NCBI GenBank assembly: GCA_001898075.1
Contig: MKSD01000001.1
Location: 310,001 to 374,000 of the forward strand
Direction: 5' to 3'
Origin: Alphaproteobacteria bacterium 40-19
Lineage (GTDB): Bacteria; Pseudomonadota; Alphaproteobacteria; Holosporales; Holosporaceae
Length of the DNA: 64,000 nt
Translations under genes and position numbers: made by a program
Part shown: positions 1 to 8,542 of the stretch, one piece after another
How the letters are laid out: each line of letters begins with the position of its first letter
Numbering within the stretch: position 1 is the stretch's first letter
Notes under the pieces: model-generated
The model's database searches: none
Told to the model about the DNA's origin: nothing
What the model saw: only the letters and a program-made list of their open reading frames with translations

Positions 1-661
1 CTTTTAATTCTTCAATCCAAGAAATATCCTGAATGTTAACATTTTCTTTCCAAGCCTCTTTTAGCAATTGTTTGCGCACCAAGGGCATTTGAGATAAAAA
101 AGACCAATCTTCGTAAATGGCACGGAAAGGAATTTTAAGAAAATCACAGAAATTTTGAATAAAATTTCCCTGACGACTTAAGAGCTGTTCTACAATGATA
201 ACCGGCATTTGCAAGCTTTTTTTTTGAATATAGTCCTCTAAAATTTTTTGCAATCTGTCGCATATAGGGCTAGGCCTACAAAAAGCAATAAAACTCAACA
301 ATTTAGTAAGCTCAGATTTTTCCAAAGACACCGTTTCAAATCCTGGATTTTGAATTATCAAAAACAATTGATTTAATAAATTTAGATCTTTTGTAAAGTT
401 TTCTTCTGGTATCTGGGAAATTCTTTTTTTTAATTCTAATTGCCTCATTTTCTGTAACTCCTCACTTTTTTTTACGAAAACCAATACGCTTCCATATTTA
501 TGATAAAAATCCAGGCGCACTGAAAGCAATTTTTGCCTGAAAAGATCCTGATCTTTTACAAGCGCCTCCCATTCTTGGGCAGCGCTTAATATCTTTATTG
601 ACGCAGTACCCCAAGAAAAAGTTGTCGTATACATTAAAAATATTTTTAATATTCTTTTCAT
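1..661 (-). CDS. Partial secreted hypothetical protein (C-terminus beyond window)
   Basis: Read on the minus strand from an ATG at 661-659, this frame stays open to the window edge, giving 220 codons without a stop. The start MKRILKIFLMYTTTFSWGTA is a short basic segment followed by a hydrophobic stretch ending near TA-S, typical of a Sec signal peptide. The rest is rich in Leu, Gln, Lys and Glu and looks helical; I recognise no domain. It is divergent from radA across about 200 bases of very AT-rich sequence. Its export signal and lack of recognisable family match many other small genes in the window. The frame is clear; the function is unknown. Confidence 0.75.
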   Translation of the reverse strand, partial: MKRILKIFLMYTTTFSWGTASIKILSAAQEWEALVKDQDLFRQKLLSVRLDFYHKYGSVLVFVKKSEELQKMRQLELKKRISQIPEENFTKDLNLLNQLFLIIQNPGFETVSLEKSELTKLLSFIAFCRPSPICDRLQKILEDYIQKKSLQMPVIIVEQLLSRQGNFIQNFCDFLKIPFRAIYEDWSFLSQMPLVRKQLLKEAWKENVNIQDISWIEELK

Positions 662-879
662 TCGTCAACCCATTTTATCTGTCTTTTAAATTTAAACTAA
701 ATTCCATCTTGTTTTAAAAACGACTTTATGTTCTAAAATTATATTTTATTTTTATTTATTTTTTACTAATTTTTTTTCAAATTTTAATATTTGTTATTTT
801 TTGTACCTATAATGCATTGATTTTATATAGAAAGAATCTTAGAATTTTATTTGTGAAGTTCTTGGGCTGTATAAAAATA

Positions 880-2247
880 ATGAGCAAACTAATTTATGTC
901 TGCGAAAGCTGCGGCATCAAGCATCGCAAGTGGAAAGGAAAATGTGATTGTGGAGCTTGGGATACGCTAACAGCCCAACAGGAAAGTGACCAGAGGGTGG
1001 TTGGCTCCTCGGTAGGGGCCAGTGGAACAGAGGTCACACTTGAAACCCTGAAAGAAACTCAGGAAATGCAAATGCCCCGAATCTTAACGGGTATTGAAGA
1101 ATTTGATCGCACCTGTGGCGGAGGCCTTGTCCCCGGGGGTGTTTTATTGGTTTCCGGAGAGCCAGGTATCGGAAAATCTACCTTGCTTTTAAAAGTTGGA
1201 ACTTGTATCGCTGAAAACATCCCTACTATTTATGTATCAGGGGAAGAATCAGCTTCTCAGGTGCGTCTGCGAGCCCAACGTTTGGGGGTATGCGATTCGC
1301 CTATGCATCTTTTAAGCACAAATGAATTGGAACACATCCTGCAAGTTTTGCCCAAAGTTATGGCCCAAGACACCAAGGGCCCTATGAAAGCTTTTTTGAT
1401 CATCGATTCTATTCAAACAATTGGATGCCGCGATATCCAAGCTGCTGCCGGGACTGTCACTCAGATTCGTGAATGCGTTCAACACCTCATCACCCTGGCC
1501 AAAAGTACGGGTATCGGCATTATGTTGGTGGGGCACATCACCAAAGATGGCATGATCGCAGGTCCTAAAATATTGGAACACATGGTAGATACGGTTTTAT
1601 ATTTTGAAGGAGACAAAGCCCACCCCTATCGCCTGATTCGTACCACCAAAAATCGCTTCGGAGCTACCTCGGAAGTTGGTGTTTTTGACATGACACATGA
1701 GGGCCTAAAAGAAGTTAAAAATCCCTCAGCTCTTTTCCTCAGTAACAAACAATCTAACGTTCCAGGATCTTGCGTTTTTGCAGGTATGGAAGGCACGCGC
1801 CCACTTTTGGTGGAGTTTCAAGCCTTATCAGTGAACTCTTTTTTGCCCAGCCCCCGAAGAGCCGTCGTAGGTTGGGACCCCAATCGTTTAGCGATGATCT
1901 TAGCCGTCTTAGAAGCCCGCTGTGGCTTGCCTTTTTCTAAAAAAGATGTCTTTTTGACGGTTATCGGAGGAGCCCGCATTACAGAGCCCTGCGCTGACCT
2001 ATGTGTTGCCTTAGCTTTACTTTCTTGTATAAAAAATAAAACGTTACCTTTGGGCGCCGTAGCCTTGGGGGAAATTGGCCTTACGGGGGAAGTGCGCCCT
2101 GTCACACAACTAGAACTACGCCTAAAAGAAGCGGCCCATCTAGGGTTTAAAGAAGTTTTTCTGTCCTCCAAAGACATTCATCTAAATCCGTTGTTGAATA
2201 TACATTCCATCAACCATGTCAAAAAACTAGAAGAGATTTTTAAATAA
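880..2247 (+). CDS. radA: DNA repair protein RadA
   Basis: RadA is a RecA-related ATPase that promotes branch migration during recombinational repair. From the ATG at 880 the protein is 455 residues, normal for the family; a start 21 codons upstream (817) would add residues with no family match. It has an N-terminal zinc-binding region, Walker A GEPGIGKS near residue 93, the RadA-specific KNRFG motif near residue 260 and a Lon-like C-terminal domain. The zinc region is odd: after CESC the second pair reads GKCDCGAW, so its cysteines are one residue apart where two is usual. A TATAAT box lies at 808-813. Identification is firm from the motif order. Confidence 0.96.
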   Translation: MSKLIYVCESCGIKHRKWKGKCDCGAWDTLTAQQESDQRVVGSSVGASGTEVTLETLKETQEMQMPRILTGIEEFDRTCGGGLVPGGVLLVSGEPGIGKSTLLLKVGTCIAENIPTIYVSGEESASQVRLRAQRLGVCDSPMHLLSTNELEHILQVLPKVMAQDTKGPMKAFLIIDSIQTIGCRDIQAAAGTVTQIRECVQHLITLAKSTGIGIMLVGHITKDGMIAGPKILEHMVDTVLYFEGDKAHPYRLIRTTKNRFGATSEVGVFDMTHEGLKEVKNPSALFLSNKQSNVPGSCVFAGMEGTRPLLVEFQALSVNSFLPSPRRAVVGWDPNRLAMILAVLEARCGLPFSKKDVFLTVIGGARITEPCADLCVALALLSCIKNKTLPLGAVALGEIGLTGEVRPVTQLELRLKEAAHLGFKEVFLSSKDIHLNPLLNIHSINHVKKLEEIFK

Positions 2248-2344
2248 CTCTCTTTTTTATTTTAAAAATAATTAATTTTTTCATTACTTTTATTTATAAA
2301 AATTGTGTTATACGATTTTACTTAATTAAAAAACACTTTTTTTT

Positions 2345-2599
2345 ATGAAAAAAATTACAGTATTTATTTTTCTAGGATTAATTAATTGTCATTTTTCCTT
2401 AGCTATTGGAAAAGAACAGAGCAACACATTCAGTTCTGCTTCTAGTTTTTGGGATATATTTTCAGAGACTGTTTTTTCAGATATATTAAAAAGATGCTCT
2501 AGAAAATCTTTTTTTCTTTTTTTCTCCTTGACCATGAACCGTTTTTCTGCCAAAATTGGATTGAAAAATGTTCTTTTTTGCGTCATATGTCATCTTTAA
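2345..2599 (+). CDS. Small putative secreted protein, possibly a gene remnant
   Basis: This 84-codon frame begins with ATG followed by KKITVFIFLGLINCHFSLA, a plausible signal peptide. The mature part is short, has no recognised domain and ends with another hydrophobic stretch. Its 3' end overlaps the start of the downstream aminotransferase gene by 13 bases, which is unusual for a gene with such a different role. It may be a truncated member of the small secreted proteins common in this window, or a chance frame in AT-rich DNA. No clear ribosome binding site precedes it. Confidence 0.35.
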   Translation: MKKITVFIFLGLINCHFSLAIGKEQSNTFSSASSFWDIFSETVFSDILKRCSRKSFFLFFSLTMNRFSAKIGLKNVLFCVICHL

Positions 2600-3744
2600 A
2601 ACCTCTAGTTCGTAACATTCCCTTTGTTGACCTCGAATCGCAACAGTCCTTAATCCGCTCATCCTTGGAATGTGCGATAAAAAGAGTTTTAGACCATGGA
2701 GCTTATGCAATGGGGCCAGAAGTTTTTGAATTAGAAAAGGCTTTGTCAGAATTTTGCGGTGCTAAGCACGTTATTAGCTGTTCCAATGGAACAGATGCAT
2801 TAGCTATGGGATTACGAGCCTATGAAGTGGGCCCCCAAGATGCGATTTTTGTACCGGCCTTTACATATGTTTCTACTGCTGAAGTTGTTGTGTGGATGGG
2901 AGCCTGCCCTGTTTTTATAGATATCAACCCCAATACTTACAATGTGGACGCCCAAAGTCTGCAGCAGGGTATTGTACAAGCAAAAAAGATGGGGCTAAAC
3001 CCAAAAGGAATTATTACCGTAGATTTATTTGGTCAACCTGCAGATTATGATGTTCTGTTACCTATTGCGCAGACTCACGGGCTTTGGATTATGGCAGACG
3101 GGGCCCAAAGTTTTGGAGCCACCTATAAAGGGAGCCATGTGGGAACCTTGACACCCATCACTACCACCAGTTTTTATCCTTCAAAACCGTTAGGGGGATA
3201 CGGTGATGGAGGAGCAGTTTTTACCCATTGTGATAACTTGGCAGATGCTTTGCGCTCTATTCGCATTCATGGCCAAGGCAAAGATAAGTATCACAGTCAG
3301 CGCATTGGGATGACTGGTCGTTTAGATACTTTACAAGCCGCTATTCTTTTGGAAAAACTTAAAATTTTTCCTCAGGAAATCCTACAGCGTCAGCACGTTG
3401 CCAAACTGTACTCTGAGGTATTAAAAGGGCATGTGCATATTCCTGAGCTATTGCCTGAGTGTTCTTCCGTTTGGGCTCAGTACACCATTCAATTACCAAA
3501 ACAGGTTAACCGTTCTTGGTTGATGGAAGAACTCAAAAAGCTCAATATTCCCACAGAAATATACTATCCCCTTCCCCTGCACCGCCAGCCTCCTTACCAA
3601 TCTTATCCCTGCGCTGGCGAACTAAGTCATGCTGAAGAGCTTTCTCAATCCGTTTTGTGTCTGCCTATAGGGTCCTACTTAACTGATGAAGAAGTTCTGT
3701 TAATTGCCTACAACATCAAGGAGCTTGTAACCTCAGCTATATGA
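2587..3744 (+). CDS. DegT/DnrJ/EryC1/StrS family PLP-dependent aminotransferase
   Basis: This family transfers an amino group to keto-sugars or sugar-like substrates, usually for lipopolysaccharide, O-antigen or glycan synthesis. The 385-residue product has the expected PLP fold: ISCSNGTDALAMGLRA near residue 60 for phosphate binding, DGAQSFGA near residue 173 and the Schiff-base lysine in SFYPSKPLGGYGDGGA near residue 200. The C-terminal small domain is complete. I prefer the ATG at 2587; a TTG at 2578 is in frame. No other sugar-nucleotide genes are adjacent, so the exact substrate cannot be told from the window. The family assignment is secure. Confidence 0.9.
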   Translation: MSSLKPLVRNIPFVDLESQQSLIRSSLECAIKRVLDHGAYAMGPEVFELEKALSEFCGAKHVISCSNGTDALAMGLRAYEVGPQDAIFVPAFTYVSTAEVVVWMGACPVFIDINPNTYNVDAQSLQQGIVQAKKMGLNPKGIITVDLFGQPADYDVLLPIAQTHGLWIMADGAQSFGATYKGSHVGTLTPITTTSFYPSKPLGGYGDGGAVFTHCDNLADALRSIRIHGQGKDKYHSQRIGMTGRLDTLQAAILLEKLKIFPQEILQRQHVAKLYSEVLKGHVHIPELLPECSSVWAQYTIQLPKQVNRSWLMEELKKLNIPTEIYYPLPLHRQPPYQSYPCAGELSHAEELSQSVLCLPIGSYLTDEEVLLIAYNIKELVTSAI

Positions 3745-3765
3745 ATTTTTTAATAAGGATCACTT

Positions 3766-4096
3766 ATGAGTATAAATTTTTATCGCTATATTGCTTATGT
3801 ATTAGGTTTAGCAACCTTTAATGTAGGCGTGTATAAAACGGCTTGGCCAAAAATTTTTCCGTAGATATTATTTTCAGTGGCACATTAATCGCTTTAGGCT
3901 TTTATCTTATCCAAATCACTCGAAAAAGTATTTCACCGACTATTCTTTTTTATTGGGGATATCTGCATCTTCGATTGGACTATTCAAGGCGGGGCATTCT
4001 GAACATTCTGTTGTCGGCGTTGCTACGGGGATGCTTCTGATTATTTTGGGATTTTATTTCATCAAAATAGTTGTCAACACAAAAGAAGAGACATAA
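3766..4096 (+). pseudogene. Frameshifted small integral membrane protein
   Basis: An ATG at 3766 starts a 32-codon frame (MSINFYRYIAYVLGLATF...) that stops at 3862. Coding sense continues in a second frame from about 3843 (hydrophobic, containing FSGTLIALGFYLIQITRKS), then from about 3945 in a third (containing VGVATGMLLIILGFYFIKIV), ending at TAA 4094-4096. The spliced reading is about 110 residues with four hydrophobic segments; the second and last contain the similar LGFYLI and LGFYFI. Both shifts go in the same direction, as if one base was lost each time. It follows the aminotransferase by 21 bases, so the two may once have been co-transcribed. I do not recognise the family. Confidence 0.6.
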
Positions 4097-4100
4097 GAAC

Positions 4101-4946
4101 CTAAATCCCTTTACCGGGGCGGCAAATAATATACTTGTTATTTAAAATAAATTCGCACAATTCCGGAGCCTTTAACTGACCTCCCCAATGAGGAACGGGA
4201 ACCAAAGGGCAAAAAAGATCTATGGCTTCTAGAATGGGTAGCTCTAAATTTTTTAAAATTGATATATCTTTAACTTGACGACTATTGATCACCAAACGTT
4301 CCATCTTAGAAAAATTAACATATTTTAGAAAATTCACATCTTTTAAAGAATCATCTTGCAAAACCAACGTTCTTAAAATAAGAGGGTTTAATTCATTTCC
4401 CAATATTTTTTCATCTAATAAACAATCACCCATATAAAGTGTTTTTATTTTTTCTTTGACACAGTTGAAATCAACAGCGTGACAAACGCTGTTCGTAAAG
4501 AACAAATCCTTCAACTTTGGCGATTGAAACCTGGATAAAATCCATCCATTTCCCATACGACACTTGGAAAAACTTAAATGTTCTAGGTTTGAAAAAGAAA
4601 AAATCCCCCAGTTTTGCTCTTTTCTAAAATCCATTTCATAAATGTGCAGAGACTTTAATAAAGGTGCTTTTAAACAGTGTAAAGCCTTCAAAGTATGACA
4701 AGCTTTTAGGCTCAAAGATTTTAAAAGAGGCATGTTTAAGGCTGTAAGCCAACTGATATCGGATAGATAGACCTCTAACCACTTCACCTTAGTTTGCACT
4801 GGGATTAAGCGTTGAACATCATTTTTATTTGTTACTTCAAAGCGTTCTAATGTTTGAATTTTAGAGCGATTACAGGCTGCTTGGCCATGAGACGGACATA
4901 TTCCAATCACATTGGTTAAAAAAAGGAGGACTTTTTTGGTCATCAT
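4101..4946 (-). CDS. Secreted leucine-rich-repeat-like protein, paralog of its neighbour
   Basis: The 281-residue product starts with a Sec-type signal peptide (MMTKKVLLFLTNVIG...) and continues with irregular leucine-rich repeats of about 24 residues, of the form LxxLxLxxC..L..L..L.AP.L. From residue 43 (DVQRLIPVQTKVKWLEV) it aligns along its length with residues 376 onward of the 619-residue protein just upstream, sharing the late block NFSKMERLVI versus DFSKLESLSI. It is evidently a tandem duplicate of that C-terminal half. AGGAG lies about 10 bases before the start and only 27 bases separate the genes, so they probably form an operon. Exported LRR proteins in host-associated bacteria often bind host proteins; that role is inferred. 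Confidence 0.82.
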   Translation of the reverse strand: MMTKKVLLFLTNVIGICPSHGQAACNRSKIQTLERFEVTNKNDVQRLIPVQTKVKWLEVYLSDISWLTALNMPLLKSLSLKACHTLKALHCLKAPLLKSLHIYEMDFRKEQNWGIFSFSNLEHLSFSKCRMGNGWILSRFQSPKLKDLFFTNSVCHAVDFNCVKEKIKTLYMGDCLLDEKILGNELNPLILRTLVLQDDSLKDVNFLKYVNFSKMERLVINSRQVKDISILKNLELPILEAIDLFCPLVPVPHWGGQLKAPELCEFILNNKYIICRPGKGI

Positions 4947-4973
4947 TCTGATACGACTCCTATCAATCTAGTG

Positions 4974-6833
4974 TTATTTTTTAGATTTTTTGATGGATAA
5001 TAAGTTTTCATTATTACCTGTAAATCGCGTTAATAAAGGAGCATGAACCTGTCCTTGTATTTTTGAATTTTTAATTAATGGAAACTCAAGCATCAGATGC
5101 TGCAGCATGGGAAGCTCTAGTTTTTTGAAAACCGACATATCGTCAATACCCCACTCGTGAATCGACAAGCTTTCCAGCTTAGAAAAATCCATATTATTCA
5201 AAAAATCTAAATTTTTAAGTCCACAATGAATAATGTGAAACCTTTTTAAGCTTAAAACCTCTAGTTGTTCCCTTAGGTTTTTCTGGTTAAATTTACAATA
5301 GTGAAATTGAATCTCTTTAAGAGTCTCTTTAATAGATTGTAAATTAAGGTCTTGGCAAAAACTTTTTACAATATGAATTTCCTCTATGGGAACATTTTTA
5401 AAGTAGGTAAAAAACTCTGGGCCTGAAATCTTAGAATTACGGATTGTTAACCCAGTTAGAACTGGAAAATTAAAAGTCTTAACAGGTTTTAATTCACGCA
5501 AATCAATATCTTCAAGAGATAAATGTTCCAATAAGGGGGCCTTTAAGTCTGACAAAGATGATAAATCTTCTACCACAGCACCAGAAAAGCGAAGGGTTAA
5601 GTCTGTTAAAGCAGGTAAATTTAAGCCCGAAAGCCATTGTAAATCCAGGTTAAAGATTTCAAGTGTTTTAACTTGATCTTGCATTTTAATCAATTTCTGC
5701 ACGTCAGATGCATGCTGCACGGTAAGATGACCGGAATCTTGCGGCTGTTGATCAGAGGCTCCGCTTGCAGTATTTTCATGTTTTAACCTGAAATTATTGG
5801 TTTTTTGCTTTACCCTAAAATCTTTCACTTTTTGCGGGCTCAAACCTGCGTTAGCACTAAGATTGACAGTCTTTAATAAAGGGGCATCCAAATTCTCTAA
5901 ATCTGTTAAATTCGTGATAAAATTCCGCTCCAGATTCAACTCTTTCAACTGAGGTAATTTCAATTTTTTTAAAAAACTAAGGTCTTTCAGCATGTTGTCT
6001 GATAGGTCCAAAACTTTCAAAGAACTCAAGTCCATTTCTTTTAAAAAACTGACATCTGAAATCCTTAAAGAACTAAGGTCCAAAACTTCTAAGGCAGGAG
6101 CTTTCAATTTTCTAAGATCCGACAAGCCCCGGACAGAACCATGACCGGATAAGCTTAGTTCTTTAAGAAAGGGCCATTCCACCTTGAAAAGAGCCTGTAT
6201 ATCAAAAATATCACAACGTGTGATAGAAAAACTTTGCAAAGATTCTTGAAAGGCTTCAATTCCATCAATACTTTTAACTAACCCTCGGGAAATCATAACT
6301 TTTTTTACAGGCGCCTTTAGCCCTTTAAACAAATTCAGATCATGCACAGTGACGCTGAGAGCAGAAATTGAAGTTAATTTAGGCATCTGCAAACCTTTTT
6401 TGACACTTTTTCCCTTAATATCGCATCGGCCGAAATGTACACTTCTGATCTGATTTTTTTCCTTAAGTTTGAAAAATTTATTGAAATTATGAATAGGATC
6501 AACTTGAAAACCGATAGACCGCAATTTCGGCATAGACACTTTGTAAAGAACTTCCAGGCCCACACCTTCCCATAAACAAACATTTTCTAGTAATGGAAAT
6601 TTGGGATGCTTCTTCTTTCTGATTATTTTTAAAAATTTTTGTACATCTCTGCCTTTCACCTCTGGTCCATATAAAAGCAACTCTTTTGTTTTAAAGACGT
6701 CTTTATCATCTCCAAAGCTATTACCAGACTCTTCAGAATCCTCTTCCCCCATCTTTTGATCTTCAGACTCGGATTCTCCAAAAACTGTGTTGCTGAACAA
6801 AAGAAAAAAAATACTCCATTTTAAAAATTTCAT
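4974..6833 (-). CDS. Large secreted leucine-rich-repeat protein
   Basis: The 619-residue product has a signal peptide (MKFLKWSIFFLLFSNTVFGE), an acidic linker to residue 45 and then leucine-rich repeats. The clearest LRR units are at residues 245-330, with LDLSSLRISDVSFLKEMDL, LDLSDNMLKDLSFLKKLKL and LNLERNFITNLTDLENLDA in register. A charged linker at 335-370 separates two halves, each opening with the motif DVQK (residues 63 and 376), which suggests an internal duplication. The second half is duplicated again as the next gene. GGAG sits 11 bases before the start, and a 7-7-7 dyad lies upstream. LRR proteins bind other proteins; an exported one in a symbiont is a candidate effector or surface ligand, which is inference. 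Confidence 0.87.
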   Translation of the reverse strand: MKFLKWSIFFLLFSNTVFGESESEDQKMGEEDSEESGNSFGDDKDVFKTKELLLYGPEVKGRDVQKFLKIIRKKKHPKFPLLENVCLWEGVGLEVLYKVSMPKLRSIGFQVDPIHNFNKFFKLKEKNQIRSVHFGRCDIKGKSVKKGLQMPKLTSISALSVTVHDLNLFKGLKAPVKKVMISRGLVKSIDGIEAFQESLQSFSITRCDIFDIQALFKVEWPFLKELSLSGHGSVRGLSDLRKLKAPALEVLDLSSLRISDVSFLKEMDLSSLKVLDLSDNMLKDLSFLKKLKLPQLKELNLERNFITNLTDLENLDAPLLKTVNLSANAGLSPQKVKDFRVKQKTNNFRLKHENTASGASDQQPQDSGHLTVQHASDVQKLIKMQDQVKTLEIFNLDLQWLSGLNLPALTDLTLRFSGAVVEDLSSLSDLKAPLLEHLSLEDIDLRELKPVKTFNFPVLTGLTIRNSKISGPEFFTYFKNVPIEEIHIVKSFCQDLNLQSIKETLKEIQFHYCKFNQKNLREQLEVLSLKRFHIIHCGLKNLDFLNNMDFSKLESLSIHEWGIDDMSVFKKLELPMLQHLMLEFPLIKNSKIQGQVHAPLLTRFTGNNENLLSIKKSKK

Positions 6834-6844
6834 AACCCAGCTCC

Positions 6845-6865
6845 ATTGACCTACCCACGGTCAAT
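6845..6865. promoter_or_regulatory. Perfect 7-7-7 dyad upstream of the LRR operon
   Basis: ATTGACC, a 7-base spacer and GGTCAAT form a perfect inverted repeat 12 bases before the LRR start codon. A third TTGACC half-site lies a little further upstream at 6882-6887, and TATATT overlaps the upstream arm. The placement fits an operator or a 5' UTR hairpin. Confidence 0.4.
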
Positions 6866-6986
6866 ATAACATATATCCGGGGTCAAGGTGCAGCTGTATA
6901 ACTGCTATTCAGTTATGCGAATAAACTCTAAGCTTGGTAATAAGAAAGATTCAATTTTGTTTCCCCTGTAATTTTGTAAGAAGGCT

Positions 6987-7139
6987 TTAGAGAAAAAAGT
7001 TTTTTCGATCTACACAAGCTGCATTAATATCTGGACGTAACCGATAGCAATCAAACACCTTGTAACACCGCGTATCCAAGCCCCTTACAGTGAATAATAA
7101 AAAAAGTAAAGAGACTGGGAAAAAATCAAACTTTATTAT
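6987..7139 (-). other. Open frame without start codon, possible gene remnant
   Basis: A 50-codon frame reads IIKFDFFPVSLLFLLFTVRG and then a Cys-containing tail (DTRCYKVFDCYRLRPDINAA...) ending in TAA. It looks like a signal peptide plus a short mature part, but the first codon is ATA where ATG would be expected and no good start is in frame. It overlaps the 3' end of the glycosylase gene by 14 bases. It may be a decayed secreted gene or chance; the rest of the 292-base gap holds nothing else I can support. Confidence 0.2.
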
Positions 7140-7884
7140 TTAGAAACTTCTGTAATCGAATCATTTGATGCCATACCGCCCGCTTTTGGCCCGGAGATCT
7201 TAATAAATAAGCCGGGTGATAAAACACAAACAAACGGATCGGCTCTTGCAGTAAATCATTTTTATAGAAAAGTTCTTTCTGCTGCAAAGCTGCCATTCCC
7301 TCCATCGTGCCCAATAAAGAGCGCGCGGCCACAGCTCCAAATAACAGCAACACCTTAGGTTTAACCAAAGCAATATGGCGTTGCAAAAAAGGAAGGCATA
7401 CTTGGATTTCCTGGACAGAAGGTTGACGGTTCATGGGGGGGCGCCACGGCACCACGTTGGTAATATAGACATGATCTCTTGTCCATCCCACTGATTGAAA
7501 AATAGCATCCAAAAGTTGCCCACTGGCCCCTACAAAAGGCTTGCCTAATCGATCTTCTTCGGCTCCTGGTGCTTCACCAACCACCATAATACCGCCCGCA
7601 GGATTCCCATCAGCAAAAACAGTATGTTGTGCTGTATCAATCAATCGGCATTCTTGAAAACATTCTAATTCATACTTCAAATTCTGAAGCTGTTCGTCCA
7701 ATGAAGTAAGGCCTTCAGATGTTTGCGATGCCTTATTTTCGGGATCACACCAAGCCCACTCTACACCCTGATAATGATACCACCATAAAGCTGCCAATAA
7801 TGCTTCTTTATTTTCTGAATAACTCAATGAATTAAAATTTTGCTCTTTCTGTATTGACTGTAGCAGATTGTTCTGATATTCCAA
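7126..7884 (-). CDS. Family 4 uracil-DNA glycosylase
   Basis: These enzymes remove uracil from DNA to start base excision repair and usually carry a 4Fe-4S cluster. The 252-residue product has motif A VVGEAPGAEEDRLGKPFVG, the following ITNVVPWRPPMNRQPS block and motif B VFYHPAYLLRSP near the C-terminus. FADGNP before motif A is typical of alphaproteobacterial members. At least one N-terminal cluster cysteine (QECRLI) is visible. The first 75 residues are variable, as usual. It runs alone on the minus strand, downstream of the lipoprotein gene. Assignment is secure at family level. Confidence 0.92.
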   Translation of the reverse strand: MEYQNNLLQSIQKEQNFNSLSYSENKEALLAALWWYHYQGVEWAWCDPENKASQTSEGLTSLDEQLQNLKYELECFQECRLIDTAQHTVFADGNPAGGIMVVGEAPGAEEDRLGKPFVGASGQLLDAIFQSVGWTRDHVYITNVVPWRPPMNRQPSVQEIQVCLPFLQRHIALVKPKVLLLFGAVAARSLLGTMEGMAALQQKELFYKNDLLQEPIRLFVFYHPAYLLRSPGQKRAVWHQMIRLQKFLNNKV

Positions 7885-7913
7885 AAGATCCTTTATAATA
7901 ATTTTTTCTTTTT

Positions 7914-7951
7914 TATCCGCAACTTTTGATCATTACTAAGAGCTGCGGATA
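7914..7951. repeat. Inverted repeat TATCCGCA...TGCGGATA
   Basis: Perfect 8-base arms (7914-7921 and 7944-7951) enclose 22 bases between the lipoprotein and glycosylase genes. There is no U-tract on the minus-strand side, so a classical intrinsic terminator is not supported; it may be a processing site or operator. Confidence 0.35.
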
Positions 7952-7988
7952 TTTCAAGAGGTTGATATCTGAATAGACAGTGCGCCCA

Positions 7989-8435
7989 TTAACCTACGAT
8001 TTTCCAATCTCCCGAGGCGTCCTTACAAGCTGTTCCATAAACAACTTGCTTTTTACCACCAATCATGGCCACACTTTGAAACTCACGGCATCCTGGGCGT
8101 GTCACTGCCCCAGGAATTACGTATCCCTGGTTATGAGATTCTGCATTTTGCCAAGTTGTTTGCTGTCCTGTTTCAAAAGCTTTAGAGGCTGCTCCTCCAG
8201 CAATTTTTTGATCATTTTGATCTGCTCTAGACCCTAATAATCCTCCGCCCAGCATTCCCAACAAGCCGCCTGCAATCATAGCTGCCGTACGGCCGCCGCC
8301 CTTTCCGATCTGAGAACCAGCCAAAACACCCAACATTCCACCTAAACCAGCACCGCCCATCTGGCCCGCATGGGGAACGTTATCACAACCACTTACAAAA
8401 ACTGCTGCTAATAGGCAAGTAACCCATTTTTTCAT
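7989..8435 (-). CDS. Glycine-zipper outer membrane lipoprotein, 17-kDa surface antigen-like
   Basis: From the ATG at 8435 the precursor is 148 residues. It starts MKKWVTCLLAAVFVSGC, a lipoprotein signal with lipobox VSGC, then has a glycine-zipper segment (GGAGLGGMLGVLAGSQIGKG and GMLGGGLLGSRADQNDQ) and a C-terminal domain with RPGCREFQS and YGTACKDASGDWKIVG. This order is that of the rickettsial 17-kDa surface antigen and related outer membrane lipoproteins. A start four codons upstream (8447) is possible but would put residues before the signal peptide. Its role is structural; the exact function of the family is poorly defined. Its neighbours give no functional hint. Confidence 0.88.
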   Translation of the reverse strand: MKKWVTCLLAAVFVSGCDNVPHAGQMGGAGLGGMLGVLAGSQIGKGGGRTAAMIAGGLLGMLGGGLLGSRADQNDQKIAGGAASKAFETGQQTTWQNAESHNQGYVIPGAVTRPGCREFQSVAMIGGKKQVVYGTACKDASGDWKIVG

Positions 8436-8542
8436 TGTACTATCCACACGCTAAAACGCTTACAGGGCATTATAAAACAAAAAAAATCCAAATGCATCAG
8501 ATTCTTTTTTGCTTAGATTGTCAGGATTTATTTTGCCCCTTT

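Noticed and set aside
817-879. 21-codon N-terminal extension of RadA
   Set aside because: It overlaps the probable promoter region and has no family counterpart; MSKLIYVCESC fits the usual start.
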